Shown piece by piece: positions 1 through 6,295 of a stretch of 9,102 nucleotides of DNA. Position numbers and translations under genes: made by a program. The notes under the pieces were generated by a model. That model saw only the letters and a list, made by a program, of their open reading frames with translations, searched no databases and had not been told where the DNA came from. Each line of letters starts with the position of its first letter. The stretch's first letter is position 1. This DNA is from Chthoniobacterales bacterium (GTDB lineage: Bacteria; Verrucomicrobiota; Verrucomicrobiia; Chthoniobacterales; UBA10450), in the NCBI GenBank assembly GCA_013695925.1, contig JACCZO010000044.1, positions 1 to 9,102 on the forward strand, in the 5' to 3' direction.

Positions 1-527
1 GCGCCCGCTGATGACGCCGAGTCGGCCCTGGTCGCGACCCTCGATCCGGGCGCCTACACCGCCATCGTGCGTGGAGTCGACAACGCGAGCGGCGCGACGG
101 GGGTCGGTCTGGTCGAGGCCTATGACATCGACGCTGCGGCTGATTCCAAGGTCGCGAACATTAGCACTCGCGGTTTGTCGAGACCGGCGACAACGTCATG
201 ATCGGCGGACTGATTCTGGGCGACGGCGGCTTCTCCACCGTCATCTTGCGCGGCATCGGGCCTTCGCTGGTGAGTGCCGGTATCACCAATGCCTTGGCCG
301 ACCCGGTCATCGAACTCCATAACGGCAACGGCGACCTGATTGATACCAACGACAACTGGATGGATGACCCGAACATGCAAGTGATCAGCGAAGCCGGTCT
401 CGCTCCGACCGATCCGAATGAAGCGGCTCTCTACGAGATCCTGCCCGCCGGGGCCTACACCGCGATCTTGAGCGGCGCCGGCGGCACTTCTGGGGTTGGG
501 CTGGTCGAGTCGTACAACACCGATTAG
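1..527 (+). pseudogene. Secreted repeat-domain protein, 3' part, frameshifted
   Basis: This is the C-terminal part of a gene that begins before the window. Codons starting at base 1 give ADDAESALVATLDPGAYTAI and continue to NISTRG. After the T run at 174-176 that frame stops at TGA 196-198, while the frame starting at 177 resumes the expected sequence (VETGDNVMIGG...RGIGPSL...NDNWMDDPNM) to the TAG at 525-527. The intact paralogue at 889-2298 reads NISTRGFVQTGDNVMIGG here, so one T is missing. What remains is the end of one ~130-residue beta-rich domain and a complete second copy. I know this domain from secreted Verrucomicrobiota proteins, but its function is unknown to me. The protein is probably exported, by analogy with the paralogue. 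The break may be real or a homopolymer sequencing error; if corrected this is an ordinary CDS. Confidence 0.8.
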
Positions 528-546
528 CATCCCCTCTCTCAACAGC

Positions 547-583
547 ACGCCCGGCAGAATACTTCGGCCGGGCGTCTTGCTTT
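547..583 (+). terminator. Rho-independent-type terminator of the first gene
   Basis: ACGCCCGGC at 547-555 and GCCGGGCGT at 567-575 form a perfect 9-bp GC-rich stem with an 11-nt loop, followed by CTTGCTTT. The T tract is interrupted, so termination may be leaky. It lies 19 bases after the stop codon, the right place for the upstream gene. The descending arm resembles that of the terminator at 2327-2364. Confidence 0.75.
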
Positions 584-804
584 GGGCCCGGCTGGCCGCC
601 CCGAGACGGTAAATTACGGCCACTGCAGCGGTCGTCTCCCTCACCTTGGGCTGAGCTGGAACCGCAGCACGCTGATTCTGCCACTGCCAAACGAAAAGCG
701 CGAATCGCGCTCAACACCAGGACGAGGAAGGTTTTCATAAACCTGATCAAAAGCACTGTTCAGGCCACTGCCTGGAGCAGCTCACAGCAGGGCTTTGGGG
801 ACGT

Positions 805-865
805 CCGTACGCTCGCCGAGGATCGATCAGTTTTTATGCATCCCCGAAGAACGGGGACCGTACGG
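805..865 (+). promoter_or_regulatory. Structured 5' leader of the repeat-domain gene
   Basis: CCGTACG (805-811) is complementary to CGTACGG (859-865), and directly inside the right arm is a perfect hairpin TCCCCG-AAGAA-CGGGGA (841-857). A T run follows the palindrome GATCGATC at 831-835. The structure ends 23 bases before the ATG at 889. It could be a cis-acting leader RNA, an attenuator or an operator. By eye it matches no riboswitch class that I know. Confidence 0.35.
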
Positions 866-888
866 AACAAAATCACAATAAACACATC

Positions 889-2298
889 ATGAAAAAACTC
901 GTAGCCTATTCCTTCGTCGCCGCGACGGCGGCGCTTCTCTCATTGGCCAGCTCGGCAAAGGCTGGGATCCTTACGTTGGACCCCGGCAGCCCGACCTATA
1001 CGCCGCCGGCAAATTTCTCGGATAACACCCTTGTCGCCAACACCATCATCGTCGGCGGGTTGATCGACATCACCGGCACGACCACGGTTATGCCAGCCGA
1101 GGGAAATACCGCCACCATCGCGGTCAGTGGAAACTATTCCGCCGCGGCGGGAGAGATATTCTCCGTCGCCTATAAGTTTGCCGCCGATAACAACACCGGC
1201 GCTCCCATTACCTACACCCTCAACGGGGCGGTCTCCGGAGTGCCAATTCCACCCCTCGCCGGAACCATCGAGCCCGGCTTGCACGTTTATGAAGGCACGG
1301 CGCAGCAGCCAACGCCCGCTTCATTTCCGATTGCGGGAAACTTCTTGGGCGAATTAACGCTGACCTTCAGCTCCGCTTCGCCGCCCCCAGGCAACGCTCC
1401 TTCCGTCGCCGCTCCCGGCACGCTCGACCTGTTGGTGCAGCAAATTGATTTCAAACTCGACGTGCTTCCTGCCTCGATTCAGCCGCCGGCGCAACCGCTG
1501 AACATCTCCACCCGCGCCAATGTCGGTACCGGCGATAATGCGCTAATCGGCGGTATCATCATTACCGGGAATGACACCAAACAGGTCGTCCTGCGCGGCA
1601 TTGGGCCCTCGCTTGGCGGATCGATCGCCGGCGTCCTGGAAGATCCGGTGCTCGAACTCTTCGACATCGACGGCAATCTCCTCGCGACGAACGATAACTG
1701 GATGGATAACAGTGCGGATGATCAAACGATCCTGACCGATAACAATCTCGCGCCAACCGAAGATGCGGAGTCCGCCCTGGTCGCAAATCTCGATCCCGGC
1801 GCCTACACCGCGATCGTTCGCGGAACAGGCGACACCACCGGCGTGGCTTTGGTCGAAGCTTACGATCTCGACAACGGCGCGACGGATTCAAAGCTTGCCA
1901 ACATCAGTACGCGCGGCTTTGTCCAAACGGGTGACAACGTCATGATCGGTGGCTTTATCCTCGGCGGCGGAGGCGGCGGTATCGCCCAAGTCATCGTGCG
2001 CGGCATTGGACCCTCACTCGCCGACAACGGCGTGAGCGATGTCCTGGCCGATCCGTTTATTGAAGTGTTTGATCAGGATGGAAACTCTCTCGCCTCCAAC
2101 GACAACTGGATGGACGATCCAAACATGCAGACCGTGCAGGATCAAGATCTGGCTCCGTCCGACCCGAACGAGTCGGCGCTTTATGATGTCCTGCCAGCGG
2201 GTGCTTATACTGTCATCCTGAGCGGTGTGGGTGACACGAGTGGCGTCGGCTTGGTCGAGGCCTACGACATCGACGGAGCGATGGCGTTGTCGCAATAA
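889..2298 (+). CDS. Secreted protein with two Verrucomicrobiota-type repeat domains
   Basis: The 469-residue protein begins with a classical signal peptide (MKKL, hydrophobic core, likely cleavage after AKA at residue 25). Residues ~26-203 form a Thr/Pro/Gly-rich region with no family I recognise. Two homologous domains follow: ~204-337 (NISTRANVGTGDN...) and ~338-469 (NISTRGFVQTGDN...). Both carry RGIGPSL, a DP-acidic motif, NDNWMD, ESAL and PGAYT. Spacing of hydrophobic residues suggests a beta-sandwich. No catalytic motif, LPXTG or PEP-CTERM sorting tail is visible, so it is probably periplasmic, surface-attached or secreted. The ATG is chosen because the signal peptide starts there; an A-rich leader without Shine-Dalgarno precedes it. 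It is a paralogue of the broken gene at 1-527, implying tandem duplication. Real gene: very likely; function unknown. Confidence 0.9.
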   Translation: MKKLVAYSFVAATAALLSLASSAKAGILTLDPGSPTYTPPANFSDNTLVANTIIVGGLIDITGTTTVMPAEGNTATIAVSGNYSAAAGEIFSVAYKFAADNNTGAPITYTLNGAVSGVPIPPLAGTIEPGLHVYEGTAQQPTPASFPIAGNFLGELTLTFSSASPPPGNAPSVAAPGTLDLLVQQIDFKLDVLPASIQPPAQPLNISTRANVGTGDNALIGGIIITGNDTKQVVLRGIGPSLGGSIAGVLEDPVLELFDIDGNLLATNDNWMDNSADDQTILTDNNLAPTEDAESALVANLDPGAYTAIVRGTGDTTGVALVEAYDLDNGATDSKLANISTRGFVQTGDNVMIGGFILGGGGGGIAQVIVRGIGPSLADNGVSDVLADPFIEVFDQDGNSLASNDNWMDDPNMQTVQDQDLAPSDPNESALYDVLPAGAYTVILSGVGDTSGVGLVEAYDIDGAMALSQ

Positions 2299-2326
2299 CC
2301 GCCAGGTCGTAATTCGTTTAAGCCAG

Positions 2327-2364
2327 ACGCCCGCCCGGTCTTTCCGGCCGGGCGTTTTGTTTTT
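2327..2364 (+). terminator. Strong intrinsic terminator between convergent genes
   Basis: ACGCCCGCCCGG (2327-2338) pairs with CCGGCCGGGCGT (2344-2355) with one mismatch and a TCTTT loop, followed by TTTTGTTTTT. It lies 28 bases after the stop at 2298. The last T bases overlap the stop codon of the convergent permease (TAA on the minus strand, 2365-2363). On the minus strand no T run follows the stem, so it serves mainly the plus-strand gene. Confidence 0.85.
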
Positions 2365-4162
2365 AGTGCGCGGCTACGAAGGGCCAAAAGATTGGAATCA
2401 AGACACTCGCCGCCAGCCAGAGAATGAGATTGAGGGGCACTCCAATGCGCGGGAAATCCGTGAACTTATACCCGCCCGCGCCGAAAACGTAGGTGTTCGT
2501 CTGGTAGCCGATCGGGGTCGCGAAGCTGGCGCTGCAGCCGAACATCACTGCAATCGTAAAGGGGCGCGCGTCCACGCCCATAGCCGCCGCAATTTCGAAC
2601 GCGATCGGGGTCAGAAGCACGGCGACCGCATTGTTGCTGATCAGTTCCGTCAAAACCATGGCGACGAAATACATGACCGAGAGGGTGACGGCGGGGCCGA
2701 ACCGGCCGAAGGCGCCAGTCACACCGGTCGCGAGGAGATGAGCCGCGCCGGTCGTTTCCATCGCCTGCCCGAGCGCGAGCATGCCGAAGATGATGAAAAG
2801 CAATGGCCACTCAATCGCTTCGTACGCTTCGTCGACGTCGAGGCATTTCGTCAGGATGACCAGGACGGCCGCGACCAGCGCAAGGACGGTGATGGAAAAG
2901 ACATTGAAAGCCGCCAGCAACATCACCGCGACGATCGCGGCGATCGCCAGTGGCGCTTTTTGGCGTCGAAAGGCGCGCTGTTTCGGCTCCGTCAGGGAGA
3001 GGAAATCGCGTTCCTGCATCAACCGGTGAATTCCTTCCGCCGGCCCTTGCACGAGCAGCGTGTCGCCAAACGCCAATCGCACGTCTTCGAATTTTTCCCG
3101 CAGGTTCTCCCCCTGCCGATGAACGGCCAGGATGAGCACACCGTAACGCTGGCGAAAATTCAGTTCCCGCAACGTCTTGCCGACAAACCCGGAACGGCTC
3201 CCGATGATTCCCTCCATCAGCACCGCCTCCCGCGGCGCGTTGCTTTCGTCTTCCAGATCGGCTTCCGGTTGAAAGACGACGCCGGGCATTTCCTTGATCC
3301 CTTTTACCCCGGCGACCGGCGATTCGAGCAGGAGGATGTCGCCCGCCGCGAAACGCAATTCATCCAGCGGAGTCTCGAGCCGTTGGCCGTCGCGTATCAC
3401 ATCGATGAGGCGCGCCTCGCGCAAACGAACCAGCGGGGTTTCCGGCAGCGTCTTGCCGACCAGCGGCGACTCCCGGCTGATGACTGCCTGCATGAGGAAT
3501 TGTTTCGCCATGCCACTGCCGATGAGCGCCGCGAGAGTCTCGCGCTGGGGGAGCAACTTGCGCCCGATTAACAGGACGTAGGAGATGCCAATGACTGCGT
3601 AGACGATTCCGAGGGGAGTGATTTCAAAAACTCCAAACGGAGGCTGTCCATGGTGGCGGTTCACGCCATCGACGAGCAGGTTGGTGGAAGTGCCGAGAAG
3701 TGTGCAGGTGCCACCCAGGATCGAGAAATAAGAGAGCGGAATCAGAAGCCGCGAGGCCTTCAGCTCGGTCGTGCGCGCCAGCGCCAGCACCACCGGCATG
3801 AAAACGACCACGACCGGCGTGTTGTTGACGAAAGCGGAGAGCGGCACGGTCAGCAACGCCAGCGCGGCGAGCGCGCGCAGCTCGCTCTTGCCCGCCATCC
3901 GGAGAAAGACTCGCGCCAGCGCATCGATCGCGCCCGTTCTCTCCAGCGCCGCGCTCAGGACAAACATGCAACCGATCACGATCGGCGCGCTGTTGCTGAA
4001 GACGGCCAGCGTTTCCTCGGTCCCGAGAATGCCCGTGACCAAAAGCAATCCCATCGCGCTGAGCGCGACGAGGTCGGGCGACATCCATTCCCGCAGGAAG
4101 GCGACGAAAACCAGCACGACGAGTGCGAAAACGATGATCAGGTGAAATGAATGCACGTCCAT
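2363..4162 (-). CDS. SLC13-family (DASS-type) anion permease with two TrkA-C domains
   Basis: This is an inner-membrane transporter of 599 residues. The N-terminal half has several hydrophobic helices (from residue ~6) and the motif FVNNTPVVVVFMP near residue 112. A soluble middle follows with two RCK_C/TrkA-C modules, about 225-290 (SPLVGKTLPE...FAAGDILLL) and 312-385 (SGFVGKTLREL...FGDTLLVQG). The C-terminal half repeats the membrane fold with SNNAVAVLLTP near residue 508. These paired Asn-Asn/Thr motifs mark the two substrate hairpins of the SLC13/DASS fold. Relatives with TrkA-C inserts include sulfate permeases, but substrate cannot be read from sequence. The start MDVHSFHL is chosen because it lies just before the first helix and gives normal family length. 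An in-frame extension to 4600 would be non-membrane, cross a 15-bp hairpin and lie antisense to the TonB-like gene. No clear Shine-Dalgarno is present. Confidence 0.9.
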   Translation of the reverse strand: MDVHSFHLIIVFALVVLVFVAFLREWMSPDLVALSAMGLLLVTGILGTEETLAVFSNSAPIVIGCMFVLSAALERTGAIDALARVFLRMAGKSELRALAALALLTVPLSAFVNNTPVVVVFMPVVLALARTTELKASRLLIPLSYFSILGGTCTLLGTSTNLLVDGVNRHHGQPPFGVFEITPLGIVYAVIGISYVLLIGRKLLPQRETLAALIGSGMAKQFLMQAVISRESPLVGKTLPETPLVRLREARLIDVIRDGQRLETPLDELRFAAGDILLLESPVAGVKGIKEMPGVVFQPEADLEDESNAPREAVLMEGIIGSRSGFVGKTLRELNFRQRYGVLILAVHRQGENLREKFEDVRLAFGDTLLVQGPAEGIHRLMQERDFLSLTEPKQRAFRRQKAPLAIAAIVAVMLLAAFNVFSITVLALVAAVLVILTKCLDVDEAYEAIEWPLLFIIFGMLALGQAMETTGAAHLLATGVTGAFGRFGPAVTLSVMYFVAMVLTELISNNAVAVLLTPIAFEIAAAMGVDARPFTIAVMFGCSASFATPIGYQTNTYVFGAGGYKFTDFPRIGVPLNLILWLAASVLIPIFWPFVAAH

Positions 4163-4192
4163 CGGGCTGAAGCGAAAATCGGGCCGGCCCCT

Positions 4193-4207
4193 GTTGTCGC
4201 TGACAAC
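4193..4207. promoter_or_regulatory. Operator-like palindrome upstream of the permease
   Basis: GTTGTC-GCT-GACAAC is a perfect 6+3+6 inverted repeat, 30 bases upstream of the permease start on the minus strand. The size and symmetry fit a dimeric repressor or activator site between divergent genes. No regulator gene for it is visible in the window. It could alternatively be a small hairpin in the permease leader. Confidence 0.4.
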
Positions 4208-4218
4208 CGCGCCGATCT

Positions 4219-4257
4219 CAACCGCGAAATCGCAACCCCGCGATTTCGTCTCGGTTG
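4219..4257. promoter_or_regulatory. Long inverted repeat in the divergent intergenic region
   Basis: CAACCG (4219-4224) and CGAAATCGC (4225-4233) pair with GCGATTTCG (4240-4248) and CGGTTG (4252-4257). This makes 15 base pairs with a 6-nt loop and a single 3-nt bulge (TCT, 4249-4251). No T run follows on either strand, so a terminator is unlikely. It would lie in the 5' leader of the permease, or upstream of the TonB-like gene, as an operator, RNA structure or REP-like element. Its presence argues that 4163-4315 is not coding. Confidence 0.5.
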
Positions 4258-4315
4258 CATCCTCAACCCCGATCGGTCTACCGTTTCCGCAAAAAGAAAC
4301 GGGATCAAAAAACTC

Positions 4316-4759
4316 GTGCAGGCCAAAAGGAAATTTCTCGCCGTCGCCCTCGGGCGGAGATCGCGCCTTCCCCAGGTCACCGTGCTCCTCAGCCTTCTTC
4401 TCGCTGATTGCTCGGAAATGAATTACCAGGACCGCGCGCGCACCCCGCTCAAGCCGATGCAGTCGGTCGTCAGCAAAAAATCCGATGCGTTCGATGTGCC
4501 GCCCCAGGTTTTGGAAGGAACGCGCCCCGACTATCCGGAGCCGGAAGGCGAGCGCCGCGAAAGGGGGTTCGTCAGCCTCATTTGCACGATCGACGCCCAC
4601 GGCCGGCTAATCGATTTTGAGATCGAGACCGCCACCAGTCCTTCCTTTGCCTACGAGGCGGCCCGCGCGATTGCGAAATGGAAATTCGCACCCGCAAAGA
4701 AGGACGGGCATCCGGTGGCGGGCAAATTGCGCGTCCCGATGCATTTCAACGCGATTTGA
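4316..4759 (+). CDS. Small TonB C-terminal-domain protein
   Basis: The reliable part is the C-terminal ~65 residues: FVSLICTIDAHGRLIDFEIE, then AARAIAKWKFAPAKKDGHPV and a final basic/hydrophobic strand. This is the TonB C-terminal signature (dGrv..., aA..a...W.f.Pa..dG.pv). In TonB proteins this fold contacts outer-membrane receptors, but many short free-standing versions have no known partner, and no ExbB/ExbD or receptor gene is present here. The start is uncertain. GTG at 4316 gives 147 residues with a basic N-terminus and a hydrophobic stretch VTVLLSLLLA. The following LADC resembles a lipobox but has Asp at -1, which is atypical. ATG at 4418 gives 113 residues without export signal. ATG at 4151 would run through the inverted repeats and overlap the permease. 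Confidence 0.75.
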   Translation: MQAKRKFLAVALGRRSRLPQVTVLLSLLLADCSEMNYQDRARTPLKPMQSVVSKKSDAFDVPPQVLEGTRPDYPEPEGERRERGFVSLICTIDAHGRLIDFEIETATSPSFAYEAARAIAKWKFAPAKKDGHPVAGKLRVPMHFNAI

Positions 4760-4866
4760 TGGTCTTCTCCCTAACGAACTCCTTCGCCTAACGAACGATT
4801 CAATCGCGCGTTGGTCTCTCTGCTGGAATTGACGCCGCCTCGGAAATGCGGTTCATCGTTATTCCA

Positions 4867-6213
4867 ATGAGCCGCATTCTCATCGCCGACGACCAGCCCG
4901 ATGTGCTCGAGGCTCTGCGCATCCTGCTCAAGGGCGAAGGCTACCAGACAGATGCCGTGACGTCGTTAGGGGCGGTCATGAATTCCCTCGAGAAGCGCAC
5001 CTACGCGCTCCTCATGATGGATCTGAATTACACGCGCGACACGACTTCGGGCCAGGAAGGGCTTGAGGTCATCCCGCGCATCCAGGCCTTCGACGATACC
5101 CTGCCGATCGTGGTCATGACCGCCTGGGCGACGGTCGATCTCGCGGTCGAAGCCATGAAACTGGGCGCGCGCGATTTCGTCACCAAACCCTGGGATAACG
5201 ATCGCCTTCTCGCGATTGTCCGCACCCAGATCGCGCTCGGCAGCGCCTTGCGCAAAAGTCAGCAGCTCGAGGCCAAGAATGAGCTTCTCCGCGGCAAGAT
5301 GCCGAACATTATTTCCGATTCGCCCCGGATGCGGCCGGTCATCGAGCTTGTCACCCGCGTCGCGCCCTCCGACGCCAATGTTTTGATCACGGGAGAGAAC
5401 GGCACCGGCAAAGGATTGATCGCGCAGGCGCTCCATTCGCTCTCGAACCGCGCGAGCAAGATCATGATCACGGTCAACATGGGCGGCTTGTCCGAGGGCG
5501 TTTTCGAAAGCGAGCTCTTCGGCCACGTCAAAGGCGCCTTCACCGATGCCAAGGCCGACCGGGCGGGCCGTTTCGAGCTGGCCGATGAGAGCACGCTCTT
5601 TCTCGATGAAATTGCCAACCTTCCCCTCACCCAGCAGGCCAAACTTCTGCGCGTGATCGAAACCGGCGAGTTCGAGCGCGTCGGCTCGTCGCGCACCTTG
5701 CACGCTAACGTCCGCATCATTTCCGCGACCAACTCAAACCTCACCGACGAAGTCGCCACCGGCCGCTTCCGGCAGGATCTGCTCTTTCGCCTGAACACGA
5801 TCGAGGTCCCGCTCCCGCCCCTGCGCGAACGGCGCGAAGACATCGCGCCCCTCGCCGCCCACTTCCTCCGCCAGCACGCGGAGCGCTACCGCAAAAAGTT
5901 TACCGATTTCGAGCCCGCCGCGCACGAAGCGCTCATGCGCCACGAATTTCCCGGCAACGTGCGCGAGCTCGATCACGTCATCGAGCGCGCCGTCCTCATG
6001 GCCCAGGGCGCGACAATCAAAAAGAACGATCTTGGCCTAACGAGTGGAGGAGAAGGTTCCCCGCGCCTGGAAGAAATGAGCCTCGAGGAAGTGGAAGCGT
6101 TCCTGATCAAGAAAGCGCTCGCCCGCCACGAAGGGAATGCGCGCAAGGCGGCCGAGTCGTTAGGCCTGAGCCGGAGCGCCTTCTACCGCCGCCTCCAGTA
6201 TTATGGTTTGTGA
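4867..6213 (+). CDS. NtrC-family sigma-54-dependent response regulator
   Basis: The 448-residue cytoplasmic activator has three domains. The receiver (~3-120) shows acidic D8/D9, phosphoacceptor D52 in MMDLNYT, T85 and K107 (TKPW). The AAA+ domain (~145-380) has Walker A GENGTGKG (176-183), ESELFGH and the sigma-54 loop GAFTDA (223-228) in place of the usual GAFTGA, then Walker B LFLDEI with D247/E248. The C-terminal Fis-type helix-turn-helix (~405-448) reads ARKAAESLGLSRSAFYRRL. The kinase gene starts 43 bases downstream, so the pair is probably one operon. When phosphorylated it should oligomerise and remodel sigma-54 RNA polymerase. ATG 4867 is chosen because MSRILIADD is the usual distance from the first receiver strand; ATG 4846 would add seven residues (MRFIVIP). 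Neither has a good Shine-Dalgarno. The target genes are unknown. Confidence 0.95.
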   Translation: MSRILIADDQPDVLEALRILLKGEGYQTDAVTSLGAVMNSLEKRTYALLMMDLNYTRDTTSGQEGLEVIPRIQAFDDTLPIVVMTAWATVDLAVEAMKLGARDFVTKPWDNDRLLAIVRTQIALGSALRKSQQLEAKNELLRGKMPNIISDSPRMRPVIELVTRVAPSDANVLITGENGTGKGLIAQALHSLSNRASKIMITVNMGGLSEGVFESELFGHVKGAFTDAKADRAGRFELADESTLFLDEIANLPLTQQAKLLRVIETGEFERVGSSRTLHANVRIISATNSNLTDEVATGRFRQDLLFRLNTIEVPLPPLRERREDIAPLAAHFLRQHAERYRKKFTDFEPAAHEALMRHEFPGNVRELDHVIERAVLMAQGATIKKNDLGLTSGGEGSPRLEEMSLEEVEAFLIKKALARHEGNARKAAESLGLSRSAFYRRLQYYGL

Positions 6214-6219
6214 CCATGG

Positions 6220-6295
6220 CTGATTTCTGATTGCTGAATGCTGATTAGGAGAAGACGTGGCCTGGCCAAATCAGAAATCAGCAATCAAAAATCAG
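6220..6295 (+). promoter_or_regulatory. Long hairpin displaying the kinase start site in its loop
   Basis: Bases 6220-6237 are complementary to 6278-6295 with one mismatch. After a 3x3 internal loop, CTGATT (6241-6246) pairs with AATCAG (6269-6274). The remaining apical loop, 6247-6268, contains exactly AGGAG (6247-6251) and the GTG start (6257-6259). Both arms are made of repeats of CTGATTnCTGA and its complement. The right arm is translated as NQKSAIKNQK. The structure could present or control translation initiation of the kinase, or be a dispersed repeat that inserted there. Confidence 0.55.

Larger units (their letters stand above)
528..888. other. Intergenic region without a gene
   Basis: The 361 bases between the two repeat-domain genes hold the terminator at 547-583 and a structured leader at 805-865. 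Between them (584-804) I see no convincing gene, RNA gene or promoter. Open frames on the minus strand across this region are antisense to the upstream gene and lack recognisable protein character. Confidence 0.6.

Noticed and set aside
120..756. Minus-strand open frames over the first gene end and the following gap
   Set aside because: They are antisense to the conserved repeat-domain sequence and cross its terminator. Composition is typical of shadow frames in GC-rich DNA.
2225..3571. 448-residue plus-strand open frame opposite the permease
   Set aside because: It is rich in Arg, Asp, Glu and His without domain motifs, as expected for the antisense of a membrane protein. It also overlaps the end of the intact secreted-protein gene.
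4151..4315. ATG 4151 as start of the TonB-like protein
   Set aside because: It would overlap the permease start, translate through the 15-bp palindrome and add 55 residues with no signal or family similarity.
4163..4600. N-terminal extension of the permease to an ATG at 4600 (745 residues)
   Set aside because: The extra 146 residues are hydrophilic, run through two inverted repeats and lie antisense to the TonB-like gene. The start at 4162 gives normal family length directly before the first membrane helix.
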